Below are positions 52,119 through 62,245 of a stretch of DNA of 64,000 bases, piece by piece. This DNA is from Novosphingobium terrae. GTDB lineage: Bacteria; Pseudomonadota; Alphaproteobacteria; Sphingomonadales; Sphingomonadaceae. The notes beneath the pieces are model-generated. The model was not told the origin of the DNA, did not search any database, and saw nothing but the letters and a program-made list of their open reading frames with translations. The position numbers and the translations under genes are program-made. Within the stretch, counting starts at the first letter, position 1; each line of letters opens with the position of its first letter. The DNA lies in contig NZ_JABVZR010000002.1 in assembly GCF_017163935.1 (NCBI RefSeq), positions 868,001-932,000 of the forward strand, read 5' to 3'.

Positions 52119-53660
52119 TCAGTCCAGATGCAAGGGGGCTTCGTCACGGTTTGCGGCTCTGGGCTGCGGCTTGCGCAGGAAGAGCAGCAGCGGGATCACC
52201 GCCAGCGTGACGAGAAAGAGGAACCAGAAGGCATCGATATAGCCGACCATCGACGCCTGCCGCGTGATCGCCGCATTCATCCGCGCGACCTGCGCGGGCA
52301 CGTCGAAATCGAAGCCCGGCGCGGCGCTCGCCAGCAGCGGATTGTCGGGCCTCACCGCCTCGGTCAGGCGGGCGTGGACGGTGGCGGTGTTGCGGATCGT
52401 CATGGCCTGAAGCACCGAAATGCCGATGGCCGAACCGATGTTGCGGATCAGCGTGAACATCGCCGCACCCTCATTGCGATAGCGCGGCGGCAGCGTGCCA
52501 AAGGCGATGGTGGAGAGCGGCACGAAGATCATCCCCGTGCCCAGCCCCTGCACAAAGCCCGAGCCGATCATCAGCCTGGCGTCCATCCCCAGCGAAAAGC
52601 CGGCCATCGCATACATCGAGGAGGCCGCCAGAAGAAAGCCCAGCAGGATCATCAGGCGCGGGTCCATCCGCTTGATCAACATGCCCGCCAGCGTCATCGA
52701 GAGGAAGGACCCCACCCCGCGCGGCGCCGTGACCAGCCCGGTAAGCACGACAGGATAACCCATCAGCCCCTCCAGCATCGGCGGCAGCAGCGCCAGCACC
52801 GAGAAGATCAGCACGCCCAGCACGAACCCGAACAGGCTGCCCAGCGTGAAATTGACATCGGCAAACAGACCCAGATCGATGAAGGGCTGCCGCGCCGTCA
52901 GCGTATGCACCACGAAGAGATAGCCGAAGACCAGCGTGCTGCCGCCCTCGATGCAGATTTCCAGCGAGCTGAACCAGTCCTTGGTCTGGCCGCGGTCCAG
53001 CATCAGCTGAAGCGAGCCGAGCGCCAGCGCCAGCATGGCAAAACCGAAGAGATCCAGCCGGCTGCTGGCTGCCGCCCGCGTGTCGTTCAGGAACAGGCTG
53101 AGTCCCAGAAAGGCCATCGCGCCGATCGGCAGGTTGATGAAGAACACCCAGCGCCAGTCCATATTGTCGGTCAGCCAGCCGCCCAGCGCGGGGCCCACGA
53201 TCGGCCCGAGCACCGCCCCCATCGCCCAGACCGACATGGCCGGGCCGTGTCGTTCGGGCGGATTGATGTCGAGCAGAATGGCCTGGCTCATCGGCACCAG
53301 CGCGGCGCCGAACACGCCCTGAAGCAGGCGAAAGCCGACGATCTGCCCCAAAGTCGAGGCCAGCCCGCACAGGCCCGAGGCCACCGTGAAGCCGACGATC
53401 GACCACAGCATCAGCCGCCGCCGCCCGAAGCGCCCGGCCAGCCAGCCGGTCAGCGGCGTGCAGATCGCCGCCGCGACGATATAGGAGGTCAGCACCCAGC
53501 TGATCTCATCCGCCGAGGCGGCCACGCTGCCCTGAATATGCGGCAGCGCGACATTGGCGATGGTGCTGTCGAGCGAGTTCATCACCGTGGCGGCCATCAC
53601 CGAAACGGTGATCAGCCGCCGGATGCCCGGCTCGGGATAAGAGGCCTCAGCCGTGGTCAT
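52119..53660 (-). CDS. DHA2-family MFS multidrug transporter (EmrB-like)
   Basis: 513 residues with about 14 membrane helices. Motifs: LDSTIANVALPHIQG, the loop GWLAGRFGRRR, FRLLQGVFGAALVPMSQAIL, GPIVGPALGGWLTD. These are typical of EmrB/QacA drug:proton antiporters. ATG 53660 overlaps the stop of the HlyD gene by ATGA. Together with the HlyD adaptor and NodT protein it forms a complete EmrAB-TolC-like tripartite pump. Confidence 0.95.
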   Translation of the reverse strand: MTTAEASYPEPGIRRLITVSVMAATVMNSLDSTIANVALPHIQGSVAASADEISWVLTSYIVAAAICTPLTGWLAGRFGRRRLMLWSIVGFTVASGLCGLASTLGQIVGFRLLQGVFGAALVPMSQAILLDINPPERHGPAMSVWAMGAVLGPIVGPALGGWLTDNMDWRWVFFINLPIGAMAFLGLSLFLNDTRAAASSRLDLFGFAMLALALGSLQLMLDRGQTKDWFSSLEICIEGGSTLVFGYLFVVHTLTARQPFIDLGLFADVNFTLGSLFGFVLGVLIFSVLALLPPMLEGLMGYPVVLTGLVTAPRGVGSFLSMTLAGMLIKRMDPRLMILLGFLLAASSMYAMAGFSLGMDARLMIGSGFVQGLGTGMIFVPLSTIAFGTLPPRYRNEGAAMFTLIRNIGSAIGISVLQAMTIRNTATVHARLTEAVRPDNPLLASAAPGFDFDVPAQVARMNAAITRQASMVGYIDAFWFLFLVTLAVIPLLLFLRKPQPRAANRDEAPLHLD

Positions 53661-54745
53661 TGCGCCTGCGTGCCCGCGCCCCACAGATGGCGGCGAAAGC
53701 CGGTATCCACCGTGACATCGACGCTGAGCCCGGCATGCAGCGGCACATCGGCGGGGAGATTGTCGATCTCGAACTCGACCGGCAGGCGCTGCACCACCTT
53801 CACCCAATTGCCGGTGGCGTTTTCGGGGGGCAGCAGGGCAAAGCTGTTGCCGGTGCCGGGGCTGAAACTGCGCAGATGGCCGGTGAGATGCAGGCCGGGG
53901 AAGGCATCGATGGAGAAGCTGGCGCTCTGCCCGATCCGCATATGATCGAGCTGGTTTTCCTTGAAATTCGCCTCGACCCAGATATGCGCCCCGGCCAGCG
54001 AGAAGACGGGCTTCGCCGCCGTCACATTGTCTCCCGGCTGCAGCTGATTGACCTTGGTGACGATGCCATCCTGCGCGGCGCGCACCACCGTATAGCCCAG
54101 ATTGAGCTTCGCCCGGTCCAGCTGCGCCCGGGCCCGCATCACGGAAGGCTGGCGATCGGTGGGCACGGTCACATCGCCTGACAGCGCCGCGGCGATCCCG
54201 GCGTTTTTCTTGCTGCTGGTTTCGATGCCCTGCCGCGCGGTCTGCGCCTCCAGCAAGGCACGGTCATACTGCGCCTGAGAGGAAATGCCTTCGGTCATCA
54301 GCTGTTTCTGGCGCGCCGCTTCACGAACCGCATAATCGAGCCGGTTGCGCGCCGCGCCCAGTTCAGCCTCGCCCTGCCCGTAATTGGCGCGCAGTGCCGC
54401 CACCTGCGTGCGGGCATCGGCCAGATTGGCCTCCGCCTCATCCACGGCGGCCTGATAGGGCGCGGGATCGATACGGAACAGCACCTGCCCCTGCCGGACA
54501 CGCTGGTTGTCATGCACCTCGACAGCCACCACCGGGCCGCTCACATTGGCGGCCACCGACACCAGACCGGTCTGGAAATAGGCGTTGTCGGTGCTCTCAT
54601 AGCGCCCGCCATGCAGGTAGAAAAAGAGCGAGGCGGCCAGCGCGGCCACCACCCCTGCCGCCAGCAGCGGAGCCCGCAGACGCTGGCGTCGCGTTGCGGC
54701 GGGCTGATCCTTCGTATGGTCTTGCAATCCCCGTTCCACTGTCAT
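53657..54745 (-). CDS. HlyD-family membrane fusion protein (EmrA-like)
   Basis: 362 residues. One N-terminal membrane helix (residues 27-44), then biotinyl-lipoyl-like domain (TDNAYFQTGLVSVAANVSGP), coiled-coil hairpin (about 90-200) and beta-barrel (PGDNVTAAKPVFSLAG, IWVEANFKENQL). Periplasmic adaptor that joins the MFS pump to the outer-membrane channel. First gene of the operon, divergent from a LysR gene with 100 bp between the starts. Confidence 0.94.
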   Translation of the reverse strand: MTVERGLQDHTKDQPAATRRQRLRAPLLAAGVVAALAASLFFYLHGGRYESTDNAYFQTGLVSVAANVSGPVVAVEVHDNQRVRQGQVLFRIDPAPYQAAVDEAEANLADARTQVAALRANYGQGEAELGAARNRLDYAVREAARQKQLMTEGISSQAQYDRALLEAQTARQGIETSSKKNAGIAAALSGDVTVPTDRQPSVMRARAQLDRAKLNLGYTVVRAAQDGIVTKVNQLQPGDNVTAAKPVFSLAGAHIWVEANFKENQLDHMRIGQSASFSIDAFPGLHLTGHLRSFSPGTGNSFALLPPENATGNWVKVVQRLPVEFEIDNLPADVPLHAGLSVDVTVDTGFRRHLWGAGTQAQ

Positions 54746-54808
54746 GGCTTCCGTATGTCGCGGCGCTTCAATCTGTCCTTGCGCTCTAAAGCCATGGCGT
54801 CATAAATC

Positions 54809-54820
54809 GAATGATCATTC
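54809..54820. promoter_or_regulatory. Palindrome GAATGATCATTC in divergent efflux/LysR promoter
   Basis: 12-bp perfect dyad between the HlyD start (54745) and the LysR start (54846). Candidate operator for the adjacent LysR protein or for a TetR-type repressor of the pump. Confidence 0.5.
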
Positions 54821-54845
54821 ATCAGCTTAATCATGAACAGAATTC

Positions 54846-55769
54846 ATGTCGGACCTCGATCTCAATCTGCTGCGCGTCTTCGATGCCTTGATGGAGCTGC
54901 GCTCGGTGACGAGGGTGGCGCAGCGTCTGGGGCTGACCCAATCGGCGGTGAGCCATGCGCTGGGCCGGTTGCGACGGATGCTGGACGATCCGCTGTTCGT
55001 GCGTGGACCGCGCGGCTTGCAGCCATCGGCAAGGGCCGAGCAGATCGCACCCGGGATCAGCGTCAGCCTGCAGCAATTGCGCGATGCGCTGGCCCCGGCC
55101 CGCTTCACGCCCGCCACGGCGGTGCGCAGCTTCACACTGGCTGCCGGGGCCTATTTTTGCCGGCTGATCGTGCCCGGGCTGGTCGAGCAGTTGCGGCATG
55201 AGGCGCCCCAGATCAGCCTGCGGGTCGTGCCGCTGATCGAGGATGGCGCGGCCATGCTGGACCGGGGCATCATCGACCTCGCGCTTGGCGCGGTGCAGAC
55301 TTTGCCCTCGCGTTTCGTGATCGAGCCCCTGTTCGATGACGATATGGTCTGGATTGCGGCACGCACCAACCCGCTGGCCAGCGGCAAGCCCGACCCTGCG
55401 CTTGTCCTGCGCGCCCCCCGCATCCGGATCGCCACCCAGCGCCCCTTTCTGACCCCGCGATCGCCCGATGGCGAGGCCGCGCCCTCACCGGATCAATTCG
55501 TGGAATGGGACCCGCAGCCGGTCGAGCATGCACCGGCCACCGTCTATGACTCGCAAACCGCAGCGGCGATCATCGCCCGGACCGATGCCGTGGCCTGCGT
55601 GCCCCGCCGCATCGCGGAGCGAGAGAAATTGCGCGAAGATATCCTGATCCTGATGCCGGCGGCCCGCTCACAGATGATCAGCCTGGCCATGATCTGGCAT
55701 GGGCGGCACCGGTCTGATCCGGCCCTGACCTGGCTGCGCGCCTTGCTCCTGCGCATTGCGGAGGCATGA
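54846..55769 (+). CDS. LysR-family transcriptional regulator (NodD-like group)
   Basis: 307 residues. HTH at about residues 4-63: LDLNLLRVFDALMELRSVTR, VAQRLGLTQSAVSHALGRLR, DDPLFVRGPRGLQPSARA, the typical start of the NodD/LinR-like LysR group. The effector domain follows. Divergent from the efflux operon and therefore its probable regulator. Confidence 0.93.
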   Translation: MSDLDLNLLRVFDALMELRSVTRVAQRLGLTQSAVSHALGRLRRMLDDPLFVRGPRGLQPSARAEQIAPGISVSLQQLRDALAPARFTPATAVRSFTLAAGAYFCRLIVPGLVEQLRHEAPQISLRVVPLIEDGAAMLDRGIIDLALGAVQTLPSRFVIEPLFDDDMVWIAARTNPLASGKPDPALVLRAPRIRIATQRPFLTPRSPDGEAAPSPDQFVEWDPQPVEHAPATVYDSQTAAAIIARTDAVACVPRRIAEREKLREDILILMPAARSQMISLAMIWHGRHRSDPALTWLRALLLRIAEA

Positions 55770-55866
55770 GCCCAGCCTGAAGGCCGGTCGCTTAGCCAGA
55801 CTCGCGCCAATGTGATCGCAACCATAGCAGCCCCGCCGCTTTGGGATTGTGGCTTTCCGCGCAACC

Positions 55867-55889
55867 GGCAAGGCACAATCCGCCTTGCC
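55867..55889 (+). terminator. Hairpin after LysR gene
   Basis: Perfect 8-bp stem GGCAAGGC / GCCTTGCC with a 7-nt loop, 97 bp after the LysR stop and before the GH115 operator. No T-run. Confidence 0.45.
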
Positions 55890-55909
55890 AGCCTCCACAA
55901 ACACTGCAA

Positions 55910-55923
55910 TGATAGCGCTATCA
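55910..55923. promoter_or_regulatory. LacI-type operator TGATAGCGCTATCA upstream of GH115 gene
   Basis: 14-bp perfect palindrome centred on AGCGCT, 25 bp before the GH115 start. LacI-family sugar repressors bind palindromes of this form with a central CG; the Caulobacter xylose operator has the same TAGCGCTA core (recalled, not searched). It points to repression of the GH115 gene in the absence of a xylan-derived sugar. Confidence 0.6.
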
Positions 55924-55948
55924 AAAAAGACATGGGTGAGCGCTGAGG

Positions 55949-58567
55949 ATGAGGCCTTTCTATCGACTGTCGCGCAGGCAGCTGCTCTCGGGCGTTGCCA
56001 GCACAAGTGCCCTGCTGCCTGTGGTTCCGGCCCTCGCATGGGGCGCCGGATCGGGCAAGGCTGCCGACTTCCCCCTCATCGCGGCGGGCGTTCCGGCAAC
56101 CATCGTCGTGGAAGACAGCGCCAACTCCGCCGTGCGTTACGCGGCGCAATGCCTCGCCAGCGATATCAAGCGCAGCTGCAGCACATCGCCCCCATGGCGT
56201 GCTGACCCACGGCAGGCCGGCGGCCCGATCCTGATGGTCGGCGTGCTTGGGCAAAGTCCTGCCCTTGACGCTCTGGTTGCAGCGCGGCGGATCGATGTGT
56301 CGCGCCTCAAAGGGCAATGGGAAAGCCATCTGCGGCTGGTCGTCGAACGGCCTTATCCGGGCGTGTCCGAAGCCCTCGTCATCATCGGCTCGGACCGCCG
56401 GGGCGCAGCTTTTGCCCTTTACGATTTGTGCCAGCATGTCGGCGTTTCGCCATGGCACTGGTTTGCCGATGTGCCGGTGCCGTTCAGACAGAATGTCTTC
56501 GTCTCAAGGCATCCCCATCTTGATGGTCCGAAGGTGCGCTATCGCGGTTTCTTCATCAATGATGAAGACCCATGCTTCAGCGGCTGGGCCAAGAAGGCAT
56601 TCGGCGGCATCAATTCTGCCATGTATGTGCATGTCTTCGAACTTCTTCTGCGCATGAAGGGCAATTATCTCTGGCCCGCCATGTGGGCGCCCAAGGCTTT
56701 CGCTGCCGATGACCCGCAGAACATGGTGATCGCCGACAGGATGGGTGTGGTGATGGGCAACTCCCATCATGAGCCGATGCTGCGGGCTCAGTCCGAATGG
56801 CACCGCAATCAGGAGCTTGGCGTCACCGGCGGCCCCTGGGACTATGCCAGAAACGCCGACAATCTGCGCCGTTTCTGGCGCGGCGGCATCGAGCGCATGG
56901 TCTCCAAGGGCCATGGGGAGGCTTATGAATCCCTTGTCACGGTGGGCATGCGCGGCGATGGCGACGAGGCCATGGCCGAAGGCACCGCCACCGATCTGCT
57001 TGAGCGCATCGTGACCGATCAGCGCAGGATCATCGCCGAGGTCACCGGAAAGCCGGCCAGCGAGATGCCGCAATTGTGGGCGCTCTATAAGGAAGTTCAG
57101 GATTACTATGATCACGGCATGAAGGTGCCGGACGATGTCACGCTGCTGTTTTCGGATGACAATTGGGGGCAGATCCGCCGTCTTCCCAAGCCGGGTGCGC
57201 CGCCGCGTTCGGGCGGATACGGAATCTATTATCATTTCGACTATGTCGGCGTGCCGCGCAATTACAAATGGATCAACACCAACCAGATCGAGAAGACCTG
57301 GCAGCAGATGGATCTGGCCTACCAGCGCGGCGCGCGGCAGATCTGGATCGCCAATGTCGGTGACATCAAACCCATGGAATTCCCGCTCGGCTTCTTTCTG
57401 GCCATGGCCTGGAATCCCGAGGCCATGACGCCTCAGGCCCTGCAGGCCTATCCGCGAGACTGGGCAGAGGCCACTTTCGGTCGCGATCACGCCGATGCCA
57501 TCGCCCGGATCATCACGGCCTACAGCCAATTCGCCGCACGGCGAAAGCCCGAACTGATCGATCAGGACAGCTTCCCCATCGGCAAAGCGACCGCAGAGGC
57601 GCTGGACGGCGGCGAATTCGGACAGATCGTGGACGCGTGGGACGAGCTGGAAGCGCGCATGCTGGCCGTGCGTGACAGACTTCGCCCGGACCAGATGGAT
57701 GCCTATTACCAGCTGGTGGAGTTTCCCGTCTCTGCCATGGCCAATCTTTACCGGCTCTATTACGCCACGGCCTGGAACCGCGCGCTGGCGACAACCAACG
57801 ATCCGCGCGCCAATTATTTCGCCAACGAAGTCGAGACGGCCTTCGCGCGCGACCGCGCCCTGACCGAGCGCTATCACACGATCCATGGCGGCAAGTGGGA
57901 TGGGATGATGAATCAGGTGCATATGAACTATGTCACCTGGAACGACCCGACCCAGCAGACGATGCCAAGCATCATGCGCGTCGGCGCCGACACGCCGGAT
58001 GACCAGCGCCACACAAAGCCCGCCTTTGTAACGCCCGCGTTGCGTCAGCCCGGTATCGTGGCGCGGGACGCGGGAAGCTTCGATCGCGCCCACCATGGGC
58101 CGAACCTGCGCTGGACGGTCATCCCGCACCTCGGGCGAACAGCCGGTGCGGTGCTTGCTCTGCCACAAGGTCAGGGCGCCACGACCGGGAAGGATGGCGT
58201 TCGCCTGGACTATGACATGATCGTGGACACCCCCGGCCCGGCATCTCTCACACTGTTCACCACGCCGACGCTCGACACGCTGGGCGAGGGCGGCGTCCGG
58301 ATCGGGGTTTCTGTCGATGACAGGCCGATGCAAATCCTTACAGCAGACCTCGAAGCGACCGGCGGGGGACAGAAAACACCGGGCCAGAAACGCTGGGCGC
58401 AGGCGGTCGAGGATAACATTGTGCGCCTGACGGCCGATCTTGGCCCCATGGCGGCTGGCAAGCATGTGGTGACCTTGTGGCGCCTCGACGACAATGTCGC
58501 GGTGCAGAAGCTGGTCCTGAGCACCGTCCCCCTGCCCCCCTCCTATCTTGGGCCTGACACCGCCTGA
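55949..58567 (+). CDS. GH115-family xylan alpha-glucuronidase, Tat-exported
   Basis: 872 residues. N-terminal twin-arginine signal (LSRRQLLSGVASTSALLP). Conserved GH115 blocks: RYRGFFINDEDPCFSGWAKK, FGGINSAMYVHVFELLLRMK, NYLWPAMWAPKAF, MGNSHHEPMLRAQSEW, LLFSDDNWGQIRRLP, GIYYHFDYVGVPRNYKWINT, WIANVGDIKPMEFPLGFFL. GH115 enzymes release 4-O-methyl-glucuronic acid from xylan chains. Length is usual for the family including the C-terminal accessory domain. Monogenic, preceded by a LacI-type palindrome. Confidence 0.93.
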   Translation: MRPFYRLSRRQLLSGVASTSALLPVVPALAWGAGSGKAADFPLIAAGVPATIVVEDSANSAVRYAAQCLASDIKRSCSTSPPWRADPRQAGGPILMVGVLGQSPALDALVAARRIDVSRLKGQWESHLRLVVERPYPGVSEALVIIGSDRRGAAFALYDLCQHVGVSPWHWFADVPVPFRQNVFVSRHPHLDGPKVRYRGFFINDEDPCFSGWAKKAFGGINSAMYVHVFELLLRMKGNYLWPAMWAPKAFAADDPQNMVIADRMGVVMGNSHHEPMLRAQSEWHRNQELGVTGGPWDYARNADNLRRFWRGGIERMVSKGHGEAYESLVTVGMRGDGDEAMAEGTATDLLERIVTDQRRIIAEVTGKPASEMPQLWALYKEVQDYYDHGMKVPDDVTLLFSDDNWGQIRRLPKPGAPPRSGGYGIYYHFDYVGVPRNYKWINTNQIEKTWQQMDLAYQRGARQIWIANVGDIKPMEFPLGFFLAMAWNPEAMTPQALQAYPRDWAEATFGRDHADAIARIITAYSQFAARRKPELIDQDSFPIGKATAEALDGGEFGQIVDAWDELEARMLAVRDRLRPDQMDAYYQLVEFPVSAMANLYRLYYATAWNRALATTNDPRANYFANEVETAFARDRALTERYHTIHGGKWDGMMNQVHMNYVTWNDPTQQTMPSIMRVGADTPDDQRHTKPAFVTPALRQPGIVARDAGSFDRAHHGPNLRWTVIPHLGRTAGAVLALPQGQGATTGKDGVRLDYDMIVDTPGPASLTLFTTPTLDTLGEGGVRIGVSVDDRPMQILTADLEATGGGQKTPGQKRWAQAVEDNIVRLTADLGPMAAGKHVVTLWRLDDNVAVQKLVLSTVPLPPSYLGPDTA

Positions 58568-58720
58568 TCACCGGCAAGCCCCGCAAAATCCACGGTTGTT
58601 CTGGCGATCCACAGCTTTGGCTGGAACAGGCGGCCTCCTCAAGCGCTTCATCTCCACAGGGGCCGTGGACGCCGCCTGCGCGGCATCGTCGGCCCGGATG
58701 GAACGGCATGGAGCGAGACG

Positions 58721-59086
58721 ATGGCATCAGCCCCCCCTGTGGTCCTTGTTGTCGAGGATGAACCGATCCTGCGGATGGCAGCGGTCGAGATGGTCAAGGA
58801 CAGTGGTCTGACGGCGCTGGAGGTGCCCGATGCGGAAACGGCGCTGGCCGTGCTGAAAACCCGCCCTGACATCAGGCTGGTGTTCACCGATGTGAAGATG
58901 CCCGGCAGGATCGACGGCATGCGGCTGGCCGGGCTGGTGCATGATCGCTGGCCGCTGATCGATGTGATTGTCACCTCCGGCGAACTCGCGCCCGGAGAGG
59001 TCCCTCTGCCTGCCGGCGGGGTTTTCATCCCCAAACCCTATGATCATGGCAAGCTGGTCCATCTGATGCACCGGCTGGTGGATTGA
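58721..59086 (+). CDS. Single-domain response regulator (receiver only)
   Basis: 121 residues, CheY-like. Acidic pocket VEDEP, phospho-acceptor Asp57 (VFTDVKMPG), Ser/Thr VTSGE, Lys near 104 (FIPKPYD). No output domain. Lies 124 bp upstream of a hybrid histidine kinase on the same strand and may be its phosphotransfer partner or a sink. Confidence 0.93.
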   Translation: MASAPPVVLVVEDEPILRMAAVEMVKDSGLTALEVPDAETALAVLKTRPDIRLVFTDVKMPGRIDGMRLAGLVHDRWPLIDVIVTSGELAPGEVPLPAGGVFIPKPYDHGKLVHLMHRLVD

Positions 59087-59210
59087 TGGGCGGGATTCCA
59101 TCCGTAAATGTGATGAGTATCCCCTTTCCCCGGAACCTTGCATGGCCCAGGGGATTATCGCTTTTACGGGGTACGCCAGCTGTCGCCGTGCCGGAAGGGA
59201 AACGAGCGCC

Positions 59211-60992
59211 ATGGTCCACGCATCACACAGCACTCAGGTGCTGCCAATCACCGATCTGTCCGATAAGGACTCCGGTGAGCTTTCCGACATCGACCTGCTG
59301 CACCGGATCAGCGTGGCCCTGATCGGCGAGCAGGACCGTTTCGAACTTTATGGCAAGATCGTCGAGGCGGCGGTGACGATCACCGGCTCGCAATTCGGGA
59401 CGATGCAGCTGCTGTGCCCCGCAGGCGATCCCTCCGGTCACGGCGGTGAGTTGCAGATGCTGGCACATCGCGGCCTGCCGCCCAAGGCTGTCGCCTTCTG
59501 GCAATGGGTCAGCCCGGCGGCCTACAGCAGCTGCACGCTGGCACTCAAGCTGGGGCAGCGGGCCATCATCCCCGATTTCGAGGCATGGGCCGACATTGCC
59601 GGCACGCCCGATCTGGAAGCCTTCCGCGCGGCCGGGATTCGTTCGGCCCAGACCACGCCCCTGCTCTCACGCCGGGGCAAGCTGCTGGGCATGATCTCGA
59701 CCCATTGGTGCCAGCCACATCAGCCCTCGCAGCGCGATCTGCGCATGCTCGATATTGTGGCCCGGCAGGCCGCCGATCTGCTGGAACGCACGATCGCCGA
59801 GGAAGAGCTGCGCCGCCTGAACGAAACGCTGGAGGTTCGGGTCGAGGAACGCTCACGCGAGCTGCTGGCCACCGAGGATCAGCTGCGCCAGCTCCAGAAG
59901 ATGGAGGCGATCGGCCAGCTGACGGGCGGCGTCGCGCATGATTTCAACAATCTGCTGACGATCATCCGCTCCTCCGCCGAACTGCTGGCCCGCCGCGAAC
60001 TGCCGCGTGACAAGCAGAAGCGCTACATCGACGCCATCATGGACACCTCCGACCGGGCAGCACGGCTGACCGGCCAGCTTCTGGCTTTCGCCCGCCGTCA
60101 GGCGCTCAAGCCGGAGGTGTTCAATGCCGCGCTCAAGGTCGCCACGGTTGCCGATATGCTGCGCACGGTGGTGGGCTCGCGGATCGATCTGACCGTCGAT
60201 CCGATCTGCCCGGCCTGCTGTGTCGAGGTCGATACCAGCCAGTTCGAGACCGCGCTGGTCAATCTGGCGGTCAATGCCCGCGACGCGATGAACGGGGAAG
60301 GGCGCATCACCATCGCGATCGAGGCCGCCGGATCGATCCCGGCACGCGGTGGGCGCAAACCCGCGACGGGAAACTTCGTGAGGGTTTCGGTCAGCGACAA
60401 TGGCTCGGGCATGCCGCTCGACCAGATCGACCGCATCTTCGAACCTTTCTTCACCACCAAGGAGGTGGGCAAGGGCACCGGCCTCGGCCTCAGCCAGGTC
60501 TATGGCTTCATCAAGCAGTCGGGCGGCGAGATCGATGTGGACAGCCGCCTTGGCGAAGGATCGACCTTCAGCCTCTACCTGCCTCGCGCGGAAGCCACGG
60601 TGGCTCTGGGCGGCTCCTCACCGGACGAGCCGCTTGCCGCCACGCAGGCCAGCGTCCTGATCGTGGAAGACAATGCCCAGGTCGGGGAGTTTGCCTCCCA
60701 TCTGCTGACAGATCTCGGCTTCATGACGCGGCGGGCCTGCAATGCCGGCGACGCGCTCGCCATCCTCGAAGAGGATCACGCCAACATCGACATCGTCTTT
60801 TCCGACGTGATCATGCCCGGCATGAACGGGGTGGAACTGGGCGGGGAAATCCGCCGCCGCTGGCCGGATCTGACCATCATCCTCACCAGCGGCTACAGCC
60901 ATGTTCTGGCCGACGATACGGGGCACGGCTTCGCGCTTCTGCACAAGCCCTATTCCGTCGATGGCCTGTCCAGGGTCTTGCGCAGCGCCTGA
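59211..60992 (+). CDS. Hybrid histidine kinase (GAF-HisKA-HATPase-receiver)
   Basis: 593 residues, soluble. GAF domain at about 30-190, coiled-coil linker ([20 protein letters not shown]), HisKA with His243 in [20 protein letters not shown], HATPase with [28 protein letters not shown], and a C-terminal receiver with Asp532 ([11 protein letters not shown]). ATG 59211 chosen by family start; AAGGGA lies about 11 nt upstream, and the frame is open to 59142. Intramolecular phosphorelay is likely, with the upstream receiver protein as another acceptor. Confidence 0.93.
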   Translation: MVHASHSTQVLPITDLSDKDSGELSDIDLLHRISVALIGEQDRFELYGKIVEAAVTITGSQFGTMQLLCPAGDPSGHGGELQMLAHRGLPPKAVAFWQWVSPAAYSSCTLALKLGQRAIIPDFEAWADIAGTPDLEAFRAAGIRSAQTTPLLSRRGKLLGMISTHWCQPHQPSQRDLRMLDIVARQAADLLERTIAEEELRRLNETLEVRVEERSRELLATEDQLRQLQKMEAIGQLTGGVAHDFNNLLTIIRSSAELLARRELPRDKQKRYIDAIMDTSDRAARLTGQLLAFARRQALKPEVFNAALKVATVADMLRTVVGSRIDLTVDPICPACCVEVDTSQFETALVNLAVNARDAMNGEGRITIAIEAAGSIPARGGRKPATGNFVRVSVSDNGSGMPLDQIDRIFEPFFTTKEVGKGTGLGLSQVYGFIKQSGGEIDVDSRLGEGSTFSLYLPRAEATVALGGSSPDEPLAATQASVLIVEDNAQVGEFASHLLTDLGFMTRRACNAGDALAILEEDHANIDIVFSDVIMPGMNGVELGGEIRRRWPDLTIILTSGYSHVLADDTGHGFALLHKPYSVDGLSRVLRSA

Positions 60993-61039
60993 CCATGGCG
61001 GCCATCCATAGCGAACCGCTGGTTCTTGGGGCCCCGGCA

Positions 61040-62149
61040 TCAGGCTCCGGTTGATACCCAAGGCTCCACCGTGTTCCCGCCAAAGATGCGGTCGCGCGGC
61101 AGGTCGAAGATGAAATAGGGGTTGAGCATGGGCAAGGCACCGGCAGCGTCAAGGCGCGCCTGTTGCTCGGGCGAGATCACGATATCGAGCGAGGCGATGT
61201 TCTCCTCCACCTGCTCCGCCCGGCTCGCGCCGATCAGCACGGACGACAGGCCCGGCCGGCCCGCCAGCCATGCCAGAGCAACCTGCGCCATCGGACGCCC
61301 GATCTCCGCCGCCACCGTCCTGAGCACATCCGCAATGGCAAAGTTGCCTTCGGTGAACAGCATACCGCCATAGGGATTGTCGCCGTTCAACCGGCCATCG
61401 CTGCCACCCTCAAGCGTCTGTGCCGAGCGGTTGGGCAGGCTGCCCGCAGGCCCCGCATCGGCGAGTTTCTCCCGGCCATATTTGCCGGTCAGCATCCCGG
61501 CGGCCAGCGGGCTCCACGCCACCAGCCCCAGTCCCAGCGCATTCCCCGCCGGAACGAGGTCCAGTTCAACGCCGCGATCGATCAGCGAATAGGAATATTG
61601 CAGCCCGATCGGCTGCGGCAGGCCATGCGCCCGTGCCAGCGTGGCGATCTGCGCCACATACCATGCGGGCGCATTCGAAAAGCCGTAATAGAGGATGTCC
61701 CCCCGGCGCACCGCATCGCTCAACGCCCGCAGCACCTCCTCGGGCGGCGTGGTGCGGTCCCACACATGCGTCCAGTAGAGGTCGATGAAATCGGTGCCCA
61801 GCCGCCGCAGTGATCCCTCGATCCCGTCGCGGATGTTGCGCGCGCCATTGCCCCCGGCCAGCGGCGTATCCTGACGGCGGGGAAAGCCGGATTTGGTCGC
61901 GATCACCAGCCGGTCGCGCGCGCCGCGCTCGGCCAGAAAGCGGCCCAGCATCGCCTCGCTCTCACCGCCCGAATAGACATCGGCGGTATCGAGGAAATTG
62001 CCGCCGGCCTCGACATAGGCATCGAAGATCGCGCGGGACCTTGCTTCATCGGCGCCCCATCGCCCGGCTCCGAAGGTCATGGTGCCAAGTGCAAGCGGGC
62101 TGACGACCAGCCCGGAGCGACCAAGGCTGCGGTAATTGGTGAGGCTCAT
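61040..62149 (-). CDS. Aldo/keto reductase
   Basis: 369 residues, of the longer AKR (YajO/AKR11-13 like) type. LALGTMTFGAGRWG, FLDTADVYSGGESE (Asp, Tyr), IATKSGF (Lys), YWTHVWDRTTP (His), FSNAPAWYVAQ, and cofactor-binding VLIGASRAEQVEENI. NADP-dependent reductase of unknown substrate. Divergent from a LysR gene with 96 bp between starts, which probably controls it. Confidence 0.93.
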   Translation of the reverse strand: MSLTNYRSLGRSGLVVSPLALGTMTFGAGRWGADEARSRAIFDAYVEAGGNFLDTADVYSGGESEAMLGRFLAERGARDRLVIATKSGFPRRQDTPLAGGNGARNIRDGIEGSLRRLGTDFIDLYWTHVWDRTTPPEEVLRALSDAVRRGDILYYGFSNAPAWYVAQIATLARAHGLPQPIGLQYSYSLIDRGVELDLVPAGNALGLGLVAWSPLAAGMLTGKYGREKLADAGPAGSLPNRSAQTLEGGSDGRLNGDNPYGGMLFTEGNFAIADVLRTVAAEIGRPMAQVALAWLAGRPGLSSVLIGASRAEQVEENIASLDIVISPEQQARLDAAGALPMLNPYFIFDLPRDRIFGGNTVEPWVSTGA

Positions 62150-62245
62150 TGCTGCATCTCCTGCTATATCCGCGTCAAGATAGCGGCGATGAACCCGGGC
62201 GATTAGGCCCTTTGGGCCGCAAGGGCTTGTGAAGGATATGCAGCA

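Noticed and set aside
56504..58465. Long minus-strand frame (653 codons) opposite the GH115 gene
   Set aside because: Antisense shadow; the plus strand carries the conserved GH115 blocks.
59132..59160. GGAACC resembling the -35 box of an EcfG general-stress promoter upstream of the hybrid kinase
   Set aside because: No CGTT -10 box at the required spacing of about 16-17 nt.
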